Origin: Eutreptiella sp. 'Long Island Sound 2002'
Taxonomy: Eukaryota; Euglenozoa; Euglenophyceae; Eutreptiales; Eutreptiaceae
DNA: 64,000 nucleotides
Direction: 5' to 3'
NCBI GenBank assembly: GCA_964036045.1
Contig: OZ038381.1
Span: 107,265,367 to 107,329,366 of the forward strand
Below, one piece after another: positions 19,965 to 29,944 of the stretch. Within the stretch, counting starts at the first letter, position 1; each line of letters opens with the position of its first letter. The notes below the pieces were generated by a model, which saw only the letters and a program-made list of their open reading frames with translations, was not told where the DNA came from and ran no database searches. The translations under genes were made by a program, and so were the position numbers.

Positions 19965-20136
19965 TCCAAGTGACCTATGGGGTGCGGTGGGGGGCTAACC
20001 GGGCTAGCGGGGGGTGGGGGGGGGAACCCGGCGCTGCGTGAGTCGGGTCCAGCATCGGGACCCTGTGATTGGCCACGGCTGGCCATGGTAGCCGGGGCAC
20101 CTTCTCTTTGAGGAGTGGCGGAGCATTCATATATAT
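19965..20136 (+). repeat. dispersed ~170-bp repeat, copy 3
   Basis: The block GGCTAACCGGGCTAG ... AACCCGGCGCT ... GATTGGCCACG ... GGCCATGGTAGCCGGGGCA ... TCTCTTTGAGGAGTGGCG matches two tandem copies at 54137-54294 and 54300-54450. It ends next to a TATATAT and a CTAG-type cluster. Confidence 0.8.
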
Positions 20137-20219
20137 CGTTCTAGCGGCGTTCTAGCGAACCGTTCCAGCGGCGTTCTAGCGACGTTCTAGCGAGCGTCGC
20201 TAGAACGCCGCTAGAACGA
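20137..20219. repeat. CTAG-type cluster, inverted
   Basis: Left half GTTCTAGCGGCGTTCTAGCG and right half CGCTAGAACGCCGCTAGAAC are reverse complements around GCGAGCG. Confidence 0.85.
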
Positions 20220-20368
20220 AAAATTTTGGGACTCCAAAATCAGGTGAAAACATTGAAATTGTGGAAAAAAAAAGTATGGGCCCCCGAGTATGGATAGGGG
20301 GGTCCAGGTCGGACACCTCATCCCTCCCCCCCCCCCTCTTTCGGGGGGGGTATCCCCCTCTTTTTTTC
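20220..20368. other. short non-coding gap
   Basis: A-rich then C-run DNA between two CTAG-type clusters; no gene seen. Confidence 0.4.
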
Positions 20369-20432
20369 GCTCTAGCCTCTCTAGCCTGTTCTAGGCTAGA
20401 ACGAGATTGGGTATTCTAGCGTGTACCAAGGG
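20369..20432. repeat. CTAG-type cluster with conserved 44-bp terminus
   Basis: CTCTAGCCT words lead into the 44-bp segment (20389-20432) shared with 9377-9420 in inverted orientation. On the minus strand the junction reads CCCTTG/GTACACG, a possible splice donor for the coding piece at 20433-20737. Confidence 0.7.
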
Positions 20433-20737
20433 AGCACGTGCAAGGCCTCCGACTTGTTGTCAGGGTTGGTGTCCGTGGGCCGGCTATAGTCCTCAAGGAC
20501 TAGCAGAATGCCACCCTCGGGTTGGAGCTCGGCCCGATATTCCTCACATAGGGAGGCCGCCACCGCGGCCTCCGGATGCGCAATCCGGGTGGCGCGCTGG
20601 CGCTGCGTCCCCAATAGGGAAAAGGAATTACACAAAATGCCGCCTAGGCGTTTAGGCGGCATTTTGTGTAGCACCTGTGGTATAGGTGTAGTGCCACATG
20701 CGGTGACCGTGCTTGCGGCACAATTAACTCTGTTCAT
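20433..20737 (-). CDS. coding piece ending at a CTAG-type donor, probable exon
   Basis: The minus-strand frame encodes SLLGTQRQRATRIAHPEAAV, then LCEEYRAELQPEGGILLVLE and an HVLPW end immediately before GTACACG. Residue use looks coding from about 20625 down to 20433. The upstream part crosses the 18-bp hairpin at 20629-20670. Its terminus is the counterpart of the one at the 5' edge of the lineage 1 copy B transposase, so it may be the exon that precedes such a transposase. Function unknown. Confidence 0.35.
20629..20670. repeat. perfect 18-bp-arm hairpin
   Basis: TACACAAAATGCCGCCTA (20629-20646) and its exact reverse complement (20653-20670) flank a 6-base loop. Because of the symmetry both strands encode nearly the same peptide, HKMPP[KR]RLGGILC. 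Confidence 0.85.
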
Positions 20738-21309
20738 CTCTCTTTGCTATCCCCCCCACCTGTCTCCTCTTAATTGTTGTCCCTTTCTAGCCCTCCGCCC
20801 CTTGCCCCTACAGGATTCACACTCTTTGTTGGGGTGGTGTAGTGGGGTTGCACCAGGGTGTTTGTCCCATCCCCCCCCCCCGCGGGGCTGAGTCCGGGGT
20901 ATTCATCCCATCCGCCCCCACCCCCGGGGATGCCGCCAAGGTGTTTGTCCCATCATCCCCCGCCCCCGGCGGTGTCTCATCCTTCCCCATCATCTCCCCT
21001 TCCATTGCCCCGGCTCATGCCCCCCTCCCCCGGGTGATGCCGTAATATGCGTTGCAGCCCCCCCCCCCCCCCACCACCACCAGCCATGGCACTCACTGTG
21101 CTTTCAGTACCTGGTGGTAGGTGGCACATCCCCCCCACACCCCCTGCCCACAACCCCCGGGGGGGCGGCCGGGCCCGGTCCTTGTATGCGACCCCCCCCA
21201 GCCCCCTCCCCCTCCCGGGTTTTGAGAGATAGTGGGCTGGGGACGTGGCGCCAACGGCGCCCCCCTTTTTTCCGCCTGGCGCCAACGGCGCCCCCTTTTC
21301 TAGTGTGAG
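20738..21309. other. G/C-run intergenic DNA with a 38-bp shared block
   Basis: No convincing gene. A 38-bp block at 21169-21206 (GGCCGGGCCCGGTCC, TTGTATGCG) is identical to 56283-56320; both copies lie upstream of Cys2His2-module genes. A GGCGCCAACGGCGCCCCC unit is tandemly repeated near 21248-21300. Confidence 0.5.
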
Positions 21310-22396
21310 CGCCAGATTTCGCAAGACGAGGCACTATACAAATGTCGTTTGTTGGCCAGCCATGTTAACTGCAAACGTCAGCCCGCGGACAAGGGGCCCC
21401 TGGCGCGGGATGCTGCCACCCACATTGAGCATTGTGTCCGATCCATCCACTCCTCAAGCGGAGCTGCTAGCCTTGCTAGCGGTGCCCCAGTCAGCAATGA
21501 GTGTGGGCGCAGCGCGGAACCGCGTGGCCACCAGCGCTTGGTGGCCCGTTGTGGAAACCCGGGAGTGGAATTGCGGTACACAATGTGAAATGTGGGGTGT
21601 TCCACTTGTTTGTTTGTTTCACAACCCCGAATTGGTCAGTATTGTTGCGCCCCTCGAGTTGGGGTTAGGGACTCATGCGACGTTTTTCCTTTTTTTAGGC
21701 AAGTGCTCCATGGGGCGGTTCCCCTTGCAAAATCTTTCAAAGGCCAGCAATGCGGATGCACAGAGGAGATTTGTGGCTGTGGGTACCGTTTCAAGGGTCG
21801 GGTTTCAGGGGGTGAGAGGTTACAGCATTTCACTTCGGTGAAGCATGAGGCATGGGTACATGCTCCTCGCTTGCAACACGCTTGCAAAAAGATCTGCAAG
21901 CAGCCCGTGCACGAATCATCCTGTGCGCTGTCCACTATGCACAAAGACAGTTTGGTCATACTGCATGGCACATCACTATGCAGATGTGCATGACAGTGCA
22001 CGGCACCATGATTTGATGCACATTGCACAGGCAGAGCAAGAGGCGGTGCTAAATTGGGTGCCTCACAAGGCGAAGAAAAAAAATCAGGGCAATGCACCCG
22101 CACAGGCTGATGATGCCCAGCCTGATGCAGCGGCCTCATCTGCACCTGGCAACGTTGCTTCATCGTCGTCAAGCTTGCCTCCCCTGCCTTTGCCCCAGCC
22201 AAAGCCTCCTGCCCCCCCGCTCCCAAGTGAGTCAGAGGCAACGACCTTTGGGGCGGAGCGATCCCGTCCCCTTAAAAGCGTCGGGAAGCGCAATAAGAAG
22301 AGGCGGGACGAAGCCCAACGAGAGCTTCAGTCGAAGCGCGCCCGCCAAGACTCCTCCTCCTCCTCCTCAGAGGGGGAGCTTTTCAAGGACCTCTAA
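21310..22396 (+). pseudogene. TE-type protein with C-terminal Cys2His2 module, copy 1
   Basis: Coding pieces change frame. 21320-21588 encodes EALYKCRLLASHVNCKRQP and a Cys/His spacing resembling a BED finger. An acceptor after a T-run ends near 21700. 21845-22396 encodes SSPCTNHPVRCPLCTKTVW (Cys codons 21929 and 21938), two His near 21970-21990, then Ser/Pro-rich linkers, a basic KRNKKRRDEAQRELQ stretch and a Ser-rich acidic end SSSSSSEGELFKDL. A paralogue at 56222-57136 shares the NPCTN..CxLC..W.Y..H module and the SDGELFK end. I recall a similar CGFCG...NPCTN...C..C module from mobile-element proteins of basidiomycete fungi; this is memory, not a search. Likely role: nucleic-acid binding by a transposon protein. 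Confidence 0.45.
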
Positions 22397-22884
22397 TCGG
22401 AAGTCCATCCATTCTTTCTTTTAACCCCCAACTCTAACCAAGCCTCAGGAATTTTTCTCACAAACTAACCGGGGGGCACGGGGGAAGAAGAGGGGAGAGG
22501 GAAGGGGGGAGGGGGAGGGGGGCGGGGGGAGGGGGGCGGGGGGCAATACGGCGACCCTTAAGACTTTCTTCTCGGCAAGGACGAGAAAGCGCTATTATCG
22601 CATACATACCTCCGTACCCCCCAACCCCAGACACACAACCCCCCAGGAGGTATGCATGTGGTAGTAGTGGGTCGCGCGCAAGCCCCCACCTTGGGAACCC
22701 CCCCCCCGGCCGAAATCCCCCCCCTACTGCCCCCCAGGCGACCCCCCCCAAATCCACCCCGTGCCCCCCCCCCCCGAGTTTTGACAGATAGTTGGGGGGG
22801 GTGTCGCATCAGGACCGGTTGTAGTCGCCCCCCCGGGCAACCACCAGTTTGTGGTGGCCAACAATTGGAGGGCCCAGCCATCCA
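22397..22884. other. low-complexity G/C DNA
   Basis: GGGGAGG and GGGGGCGG runs near 22480-22545, then C-runs. No supported gene. Confidence 0.5.
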
Positions 22885-23013
22885 CCCGACTGAGAGCTCG
22901 CTGAGCCGTTTGGCGCGCTCACTGAGCGCTCGCTGCGCCATTTCGCGCGCTCACTGAGCACTGAGTGAGCGCGCCAAACGGCTTAGTGAGCTCTCAGTTA
23001 GCTCTCAGTCACT
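22885..23013. repeat. TGAGC/GCTCA-type cluster
   Basis: GAGCTCGCTGAGCCG, GCGCGCTCACTGAGCG and CTCAGTTAGCTCTCAG words; the middle part is self-complementary (GTTTGGCGCGCTCACT ... AGTGAGCGCGCCAAAC). Confidence 0.85.
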
Positions 23014-23099
23014 GCATACCTACAGACAGGTACTACACAGGCACCACACAATAGGCCAAAACATGCTAAAAAATGACCGTTTGCTGTCGCAACATACCA

Positions 23100-23490
23100 C
23101 AGGGGCCAAATTTGGCCCTGAACAGGCAAGCCTTCTTGAAAACAGGCACACAACATGGCTGAAAGTGGTGGCCCCTGGCCTGCTTGAAAAAAATTCAGCT
23201 ATTTGACGGAATAACATTTTCAAATACACATGCAACTGCAATTGATAGACGGACAGAATGAATCACGGCACGTTGACCTGTGAAAAAAAGGCACACAACA
23301 GGGCTGAAAGTGGTGGCCCCTGGCCTGCTTGAAAAAGATTTGGCTGTGTGAAACAATAATTTTTTCAAATAAAAATGCACTTGCAATTGGTAGACGGCCA
23401 GAATGAGTAACGGCACGTTGACCTGTGAAAAAAAGGCGCATAGCAGGGCAGAAAGTGGTGGCCCCAGAAGTGCACAGCACGCGGAAATTT
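23100..23490. repeat. 145-bp tandem repeat
   Basis: GAAAGTGGTGGCCCC recurs at 23161, 23306 and 23451, exactly 145 bp apart, with ACCTGTGAAAAAAAGGC and TTGAAAAA landmarks. About 2.6 copies. A minus-strand frame crosses it but 145 is not a multiple of 3, so it is probably not coding. Confidence 0.85.
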
Positions 23491-23759
23491 GTGGCCCAAG
23501 GCCCCGTAGAAGAAATTTCAGCACAATGAAGTGCTCAACAATAATATATACCATACATATATACGAACCACGTAGCGGGGGTTAAGCGGCTACCACAACG
23601 CCGCAGTTCCAGGGAGAGATGAACCCGGACTGCCAACCACGGGTTCTGGCTCCTAGCCAGGCTGCTGAGCAGCCGCTACCACCTCCGACCGATACCGGCG
23701 GTCGGCGTTCTGCAGGCGGGTTGCCACTTCTGTCTCCAGCTTCGGCAGGCTGTCCACGC

Positions 23760-24815
23760 TCAGGTCTCGCACCCTGGTTGTTCGAGCCAGCACCGCAATG
23801 GTCGCGGCTGCTGGCACGAGGACTTGGCGTCGGCCATGAGCTGCGTGGCCAAGTGGGCGTACTCCAACAGTCCCGATGCCAGGAATTGCATGGACTGTGT
23901 GCTGTAGGTGGCCGCGGGTGCAGCCGGAACCCCTGACTGGGAGGGGGATGCAGCCCTCGGCCTAGATTCAGGGGGCTTGAAGCCCTTGGACCGCTGCAGC
24001 ACCTCCACACGTGCCTCACTGGCAACCCGTTGGCGCTCAGAGTCCACGAGCTGGGCTTGCAGGTCGTCCCGCCGCCGCTTGACCGTGTCCAGCCCCTTTT
24101 GGAGACGGGAGGCTCTTCCCGCTCCTGGCGGAACTGGTCATGGTCACGGCATGCCTCCCGTTACACGGTCATGGGCACCGTGCCCGGAGATCTAGGGTCA
24201 CGAAGGGGGCTGCCGAGAGCCGCCTTTTGTGGTGCGGCTGCATTTCCCTTGCCCGCCAGCTTTTTTTTGGGGGGGGGGGTTGCTGTCCTTGGCTGCCCGT
24301 TTTTTTGCACTTGGGTGGGTGTCCTTTGCTGCGGGGCGGTGCACGCGTCGAGGGTGACGCCCCAATACCACCTCTTGTTGGAGTGCCGCGGTGCCCCCTT
24401 CACCTTAACCGTCCGGTTGAGGAGGTACGCCGGGGCGGACTGCTTGTCGACCGGGGTATTATAGAGCCCCAGGTAGGCGGCGCGTACATCACCGGCCCGG
24501 GGTGCCTGCACTAGGGGAAAGGGACCGGGGACCCGATGGCTAGGTCGGCAAGTGATGGGCCCACCGGCCCCCGACCTATCTCAACCGCCGCTGCCCCCTC
24601 GTCCGCGGCTGTCACCATCGTGGGCTCCGCTTCTGATGCCCTCGGCACCGGCTCCTTCGTCAGGTGGCGCCAGTTGCAGTTGCCGTTGAAGCGGTGGTCC
24701 CGAGGAACTGCTGGCACCTTCGGTGGGCACCGCGAACGCTACCGGGCGTTGACTCTGTGTTTTGCTGCCGTTTGCATCAGCAAAAGGCTCGTGCAAGGGG
24801 CATTGAGCCTGCTAA
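23760..24815 (-). CDS. minus-strand gene: small basic domain plus coiled coil
   Basis: Reading from 24815 down: a Ser/Pro/Ala-rich N-terminus, a stop at 24511-24513 that overlaps a possible acceptor (TTTCCCCTAG), then DVRAAYLGLYNTPVDKQSAP, NRTVKVKGAPRHSNKRWYWG (a compact basic beta-rich segment) and a Lys/Pro linker. The frame shifts near 24110 into LQKGLDTVKRRRDDLQAQL (coiled coil) and ends with CWLEQPGCET at 23760. It lies between TGAGC-type clusters at 22885 and 24906, and is co-directional with the oxygenase-like gene at 25415-27135, so both may be one element or one gene. Function unknown. Confidence 0.4.
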
Positions 24816-24905
24816 TGTAGGGGGGGGGGGACTCCAAAAGTACCATTTTTGATAAAGATGCAAACGGCAGCAAAGCACTGCAACGGCCTGTTCCTGGGTT
24901 GCACC

Positions 24906-24997
24906 TTACTGAGAGCTCACTGAGCCGTCAGTGAGAGCTAACTGGGCTCAGTGAGCGCTCACTAAGCGCGCCATTGGCTCAGTCAGCTCTCAGTTGC
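24906..24997. repeat. TGAGC/GCTCA-type cluster between two minus-strand coding blocks
   Basis: GAGAGCTCACTGAGCCG, GCTCAGTGAGCGCTCAC and GGCTCAGTCAGCTCTCAG words. It falls in the interval between the last exon-like piece of the oxygenase-like gene and the first of the coiled-coil gene, where an intron could lie. Confidence 0.8.
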
Positions 24998-25054
24998 ACC
25001 TCCAGACTTGCAACTGCAAGTGGTGGCAGGATGCTGGAGCCGCCTGAGCACAGC

Positions 25055-25125
25055 CCCATGCAGGCCATACGCAGGGCCCATACAGGCCCCATACTGGCCC
25101 CCATACAGGCCCCATAAAGGCCAGC
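25055..25125. repeat. short GGCCCCATAC minisatellite
   Basis: Five imperfect units of GGCCCCATACA/T occur here; they resemble the complement of the 10-bp satellite unit at 16460-19258. Confidence 0.6.
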
Positions 25126-25414
25126 ACCAGACTGGCACGGCGTGTGCAGGAGGCCCACTCGCTGGCCACCTTGAGCACATGTTAAGCCCACTCGTGGGGC
25201 ACCTTGTGCACATGTTCAGCCCACTCGTGGGGCATTACACGCATGACACACAAAGAACCCCCTGCCAGCCCAAAGCCCCACAAGCCCACAGCCCCGAACC
25301 CACCTTTCCAAACATCCTGGTGCACCCCACCACCACCCAGTCGCGCCCCCTACCAATATCCCCCCCAACACCCTGGTGTGAATCCTGCAGGGCAGGGGGA
25401 GAAGGGAGGAAGAC

Positions 25415-27135
25415 CTTGCCGCTGCAGATGCAGCGCATCAAAAGCGGGACCTCGGCGCCCGCATCGCTCCTTGTACAGCGCTTCTCCGGCCCGCGATGCT
25501 AGGAGAAGCCAAGCAGCAAAGCCTGCTGTGTAGAGATGGGGCGGGATGAGGTGGCCCAATACTGCTGCAGCAGGGCGGCCTCCCGGGTCCACTGTTACCC
25601 ATGTCGAGCCATCATGGCTCGCTTGTCCACAGGACACTGCCTTCCTCCACGTACACGTGGCACATGGGGTCGGCGGCGTCCAAGGCAGGCCTGCCCAGCA
25701 GCGGTGGTATGGGCAGCCGGGGCGTGACGGACCACAGGACCAACCAGTCGTCGAGCTGCTCAAACCGCGGCAGACCGACCGCGCCCTGCAGTCCCTGGCC
25801 GAAGGCGAAGTACTGCCCCCAGTGGCTGAGAGCCCTGGGGTTGGGTAGCGGCCCGTCTCCCCGTGGCCGTGAAGCCAGCTCATTCTTGGCCGCTGGCAGA
25901 GGGTCAAGGATGAACCGTTCCACGTCCACCCACTTGTGACGCTCGTCAGGGGTGAGGAAGTGGAGTAGAACAACCTGCTTCCCCACCCGCGGCAGCGCGG
26001 CAAGACCCCGATGTCTCAGTGTGGGGGCAAAAAGTAGCATGTCCCCACGCTGAAACTCGAAGGTCTCGACACGCACAGCGTCATGGTCTCCCAAGTGGCT
26101 GCCCAAGTGCACCTCCAAATGATACTTGTCCGAGAGGACAATTATCATTGAAAGATGCCCGGGCAGCTCACCCTTGCTAGGGAGCGTACCTGGCAACTTA
26201 TCAACGTCGGTATGCCAGGTCTGCTCCCTAGCATCTTCCCCGGCGGCAATTGCCGACCACTGTGCTCGGAAGAGATCCCTCATCTCAGTTGAGCGAGCAC
26301 TGCACTGCTGACTACCCCGTTGCAAGGGGTCCCTTCCCAACACAGATATCAGCTTGCTGGACCGAGTACCCCGGCGCCGTGGAAGTTTGGGATCAGCCAA
26401 GCACTCCTCGCGAGAGTGTGCATTGGACAGCAGATCCCAAATTGCATCTGGCTGGGTGCCGGAGGAGTCGACGAGAATGCGGTACCAGTTCTCGCACTCC
26501 TTGGCCTCTACCGCCCCCCTAAGCGACCGGAGCCCCAAGTCGCACAAGGACTCATCCGACTCAAGGTCATGAACCAGGAGTTCATGTGAGAACACCGGGG
26601 CACCCAGGGGAATATAGCGGGGAGGGGAGGCGGCACCGCGGAGGAACACGAATTCCTTGGTCCTGTACAGGGATGGGGTGGTGTAGTCGGGCACCACGTG
26701 GCACCGATCGGGAATGATGGGACAAGCCGAAAGGCTTTCCCACCATTCCCCTGACACCATCCCGACCCTGAAAGGCAAGGCCTCAAGGAGTCCCTTCTTG
26801 GGTGCAACATTGCTGACACCAAGATCTGCAGTCCAGCCGTGCTGCAGATCTTTGGTGTCAATAACCCGTGTCCCGAACTCGTGGGGGGTACGAATCAGCT
26901 TTCTTGAGGACTGCTGACACAAATCTTGGACGGCAGCCACAAGAAAGCAGAAGCGTACGGCACGAATAGCTGGATGCACCAGGCGCAACATTTGGTTGCG
27001 GCGGTGCATCCAGCTCTTTCCAAGAAGGGTGACATTGTACACGGTGATGTGGACCACTTTTGGGGAAGGGGCAGGGAGCTGCTCGGCCCACAACTTCAAA
27101 GGCTCCGGGTCTGTTGAAGGCACCCCCGGGTACAC
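25415..27135 (-). CDS. 2-oxoglutarate/Fe(II) oxygenase-like protein
   Basis: A 507-codon minus-strand frame (27135-25612). Near residues 305-312 it has QTWHTDVD, an HxD pair (His308, Asp310), followed by hydrophobic strands, FQRGDMLLFAP (362-371), LRHRG with a distal His375, and Arg383 before QVVLLHFL. This order (HxD, GDxLxF, H, then R about eight residues on) is the jelly-roll signature of Fe(II)/2-oxoglutarate dioxygenases. The first codon is GTG after CCTAGGCAG, so the frame may start at a splice acceptor; the first Met is residue 43. A frameshift near 25625 leads into DGSTWVTVDPGGRPAAAV and a helical tail ending near 25415 at a GGCAAG/GTCTTC donor. Flanked by TGAGC-type clusters (24906, 27320). 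Substrate unknown; a nucleic-acid substrate is possible from the TE context but unproven. Confidence 0.5.
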
Positions 27136-27319
27136 TGCCTAGGTGAAAGCGGTAGGTACCGGGGGCTAACTAAGGAAAGACGTGAGAGCCTTTGAAGCCG
27201 CTGGTTCCCGGCCTGGGGCGACATTAGACATGGTGTGAAAGAGACGACCTATGGGAGCGAGAAGGAATGGATGGGTAGGCGGATAGGGGGGCGGAGGAGA
27301 GGCGGAAAGGGGGGGGGGG

Positions 27320-27486
27320 GCTCTGAGTGACCCCCTATCAGCTCTCACTGAGCGCTCAGTGAGCCATTTGGCGCGCTCAGTGAGCGCTCAGTCAGCGCTC
27401 AGTGAGAGCTAAGTCAGAGCTCAGTGAGCCGGCTCAGTGACGGCTCAATGACAGCTCAGCCGGGCGCTCAGTCAACTGAGCCGTCA
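27320..27486. repeat. TGAGC/GCTCA-type cluster
   Basis: The densest example: CTCACTGAGCGCTCAGTGAG, GAGCCGGCTCAG, GCTCAGTCAGCGCTCAGTG and similar words over 165 bp. Confidence 0.85.
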
Positions 27487-27687
27487 CCAAAAAAAGCACC
27501 CCCCCCCCCCCTTGCACCTTGACCAAGTGAGCATCTAAAATTTCTAAAAACATTAAATGCACGTTACCCAGCATGCAAACAGCACAACAAATGAGCACAA
27601 AGACATTGCAATGCACAACTGAGCCCCAAATGAGCCCCAACTTCACATTTCCACTTAGCCGCCAGTGAGCCGCAGGTACAGACACAG
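27487..27687. repeat. element end shared with 7640-7715
   Basis: The reverse complement of 27605-27680 (TACCTGCGGCTCAC, TGTGAAGTTGGGGCTC) matches 7643-7705. It joins the TGAGC cluster to the outer inverted-repeat arm. Confidence 0.55.
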
Positions 27688-28012
27688 CATCACCACCTCC
27701 CTCACCATTCTGTCCTACAAGCACACCCTCAGCAAGCGACCTCCTGCCCGGGCCCATGCACCTCCGCCATGAGCACAAGGTGTGGCGGCCCAAAACGGGA
27801 CAGCGGCCCGCAATGTAGACACAGGCGGAGCGGTTGCGTGCGGAGAGGGGCCCGCCATCACAGCGGCGGTGAAGGTATATCTAGCGGGCGCTATGAGGCG
27901 AACTACACTAACGCTGACAGACACTGTTGTTGCTGTTTATTGCTCTTGTTGATGTTGCTCTTGCTCTCCTGTTGTTCTCGTTGCTCATGTTGTGGTTGTG
28001 GTTGTTGCTTTT
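27688..28012. repeat. outer inverted-repeat arm, left
   Basis: About 320 bp matching the reverse complement of 30595-30911 with scattered differences (landmarks GCCGCCACACCTTGTGCTC, TAGCGGGCGCTATGAGG on opposite strands). Confidence 0.85.
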
Positions 28013-28081
28013 GTTGTTGGTGTTGTTACTACGCTGATGCTATTGTAGGTGCTGTTGATGTTCTTGCTGCCACCACCCTTG

Positions 28082-28084
28082 TTT

Positions 28085-28158
<74 letters not shown>
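28082..28158. repeat. (GTT)n microsatellite
   Basis: About 25 GTT units. The complement encodes poly-Asn, poly-Gln or poly-Thr depending on frame. It occupies the same place in the left arm as (CAA)n does in the right arm. Confidence 0.95.
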
Positions 28159-28175
28159 AGTATTGATGTTATGTC

Positions 28176-28229
28176 GGGGACCATCAGACAAGGGGAAAGG
28201 CATTTGGGCGTTCAATGGGACACCAAGCC
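28176..28229. repeat. middle inverted-repeat arm, left
   Basis: The 54-bp block ATCAGACAAGGGGAAAGGC ... GGGACACCAAGCC is the reverse complement of 29121-29173 with few mismatches. Confidence 0.8.
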
Positions 28230-28249
28230 CCGCAAGTGCTGGGTAATGC

Positions 28250-28728
28250 ACGGACGCAAGGGCGAGGGGATGCGGCGTGGGTCCGGATCACATGCGCCAA
28301 AATGCAAAGGGCACGGTTTGATGCGTAATCGGCGGCAGGGAGTGCTAAGGGTGCCGGAGTGGGACTTGTTGAAGGGGGGCCACTAGGTGGGGGGCCGGCG
28401 GAGGACACATGAGGCGAGCCGCTGGGGTCCGTTGTGATCCAATCTCCATAGCATGGCAGCCAGTGGCACCGGTGTCTAGCGGCAACTGCCAAGGCAGTAG
28501 AGGCTAATGCCCACCCGCTGCCCTGTTGTGGGGACTCTATCACAACGGACCTCCGCTGCTCGCCTCATGTGTCCTCCGCCGGAACCCCACCCGGCGCCCC
28601 CCCTTCAACAAGTCCCACTCCGGCACCCTTTAGTTAGCACTCCCTGCCGCCGTGCGCATCAAACTCACCCCTTTGCAACTGGGCGCCTGTGATTTGGACC
28701 CACGCCGCATCACCTCGCCCTTGCGTCC
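28250..28728. repeat. inner foldback: ~188-bp arms, 102-bp loop
   Basis: 28250-28438 and 28541-28728 are imperfect reverse complements (landmarks GGACGCAAGGGCGAGG, GGAGTGGGACTTGTTGAAGG, GGAGGACACATGAGGCGAG). The loop is 28439-28540. No gene inside. Confidence 0.85.
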
Positions 28729-29120
28729 TTACATTCCCGTCGCTCAGCTACCACAAGTCGGTGATTTTCGGCTGGTGCCACCTGTGAGTGGGGGAACCGT
28801 GTCCGTTTGCGCGCAAAGCTGAAGCGGAAGGTGCGGGCGCCGCATGAGAAGTTGGGTGAGGACAGGCCGGAGGGGGAATATTTCAGCACTAGCAGTTTTG
28901 ACAGTGCTGCGAGTATGGCCACAAGGCGAACGGACAGGGAACGACGACGGGCCAAGAGCAAGCCAAAGAGGGCTCGGATGGCAGAGGAAGCAGCAATCCA
29001 GCAGACCAACAGCGCATGGCACAACTCCAACAACCGATTGCAATGCTTCAGCAGGGCCAACTCCCAATGGACCCGACCCAACCCGAACAAACACACGAAA
29101 CGGAACACGTACACCATCCA

Positions 29121-29173
29121 GGCTTGGAGTCCCATGAAAGGCGCAAATGCCGTTCCCCTTGTCTGACGGTCCC
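29121..29173. repeat. middle inverted-repeat arm, right
   Basis: Reverse complement of 28176-28229; followed directly by (CAA)n. Confidence 0.8.
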
Positions 29174-29181
29174 TTCTCGCG

Positions 29182-29226
29182 ACAACAACAACAACAACAA
29201 CAAAAAGCAACAACACCAACAACAAG

Positions 29227-29295
<69 letters not shown>
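29182..29295. repeat. (CAA)n microsatellite
   Basis: About 36 CAA units with a few interruptions (AAGCAACAACACC). Confidence 0.95.
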
Positions 29296-29296
<1 letters not shown>

Positions 29297-29324
29297 CATT
29301 GTTTGACCGAGACCGCGCGCCTTG

Positions 29325-29560
29325 TTTAACGAGACGCACGCGGCAGGGGGGGTTGGCGCTAACGAGGCGCACAGGGGGGGGGGTGGGAGTTTGGCGCTGA
29401 CGAGGCGCATGGGGGGGGGGGGGCACCTCCTTAGTGCCAACCCCCCCCGCGTGCCTCGTTAGCGCGCCCATTCCCCCCTTCGCGTCCCTCGTTACCGCGC
29501 CAACCCCCCCCCCCCCCGCGCGCACCTCGTTCGCACCCCCCCCGCGCGCCTCGGTAGCGC
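29325..29560. repeat. GGCGCTAACGAGGCGCAC array, both orientations
   Basis: Three forward copies of TTGGCGCTAACGAGGCGCA plus a G-run (29325-29425), then reverse-complement copies with C-runs (29425-29560). Unit length varies with the homopolymer, about 30-38 bp. Forward copies resume at 29945. Confidence 0.85.
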
Positions 29561-29589
29561 CGAACTCCCCGGTCCGCATCCAAATCTGT

Positions 29590-29875
29590 GCATACACAAG
29601 GTGGTGCACACAAAAGGCGGTATGTAGCCACCGCAGGACTCTTGGAATTTAAGGTGCCACAGGCAAGGCGGTACACACACAAGGCGGTACACACACAAGG
29701 CGGTGCACACAAATGCGGTGTGTAGCCACCATAGGAGTCTTGTTATTCAAGGGGCCACAGGCAAGGCGCTGTATACACAAGGAGGTGCAGATTCAAGGCG
29801 GTGCATACACAAGGCGGTGCACACAAAAGGCGGTCTGTAGCCACCACAGGAGGCTTGTTATATAAGGGGGCTGCG
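29590..29875. repeat. AAGGCGGTGCACAC array, three ~110-bp copies
   Basis: A composite unit of several ACAAGGCGGTGCACAC words plus GTAGCCACCnnAGGAnnCTTG occurs three times. No gene. Confidence 0.8.
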
Positions 29876-29944
29876 GGGGTGTCCCCCGCATCGAGTGAAG
29901 CGAGCCGAAGTGGAGGGTGGTCCACATACAAGGCGGTGCATGGG

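Larger units (their letters stand above)
28807..29306 (+). pseudogene. basic then Gln-rich protein fragment with (CAA)n tract
   Basis: The frame from 28807 encodes AKLKRKVRAPHEKLGEDRPE and a basic RRTDRERRRAKSKPKRAR stretch (nuclear-localisation-like), then MAEEAAIQQ. A frame change near 29000-29016 moves into MAQLQQPIAMLQQGQLPM, already Gln-rich before the (CAA)n run that extends it at 29182-29295. Gln-richness outside the microsatellite suggests the tract expanded from real coding sequence. It sits between inner and middle inverted arms. Function unknown; a TE regulatory or DNA-binding protein is plausible. Confidence 0.35.

Noticed and set aside
28049-28246. Leucine-rich transmembrane peptide
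   Set aside because: The Leu run comes only from TTG units of the microsatellite.
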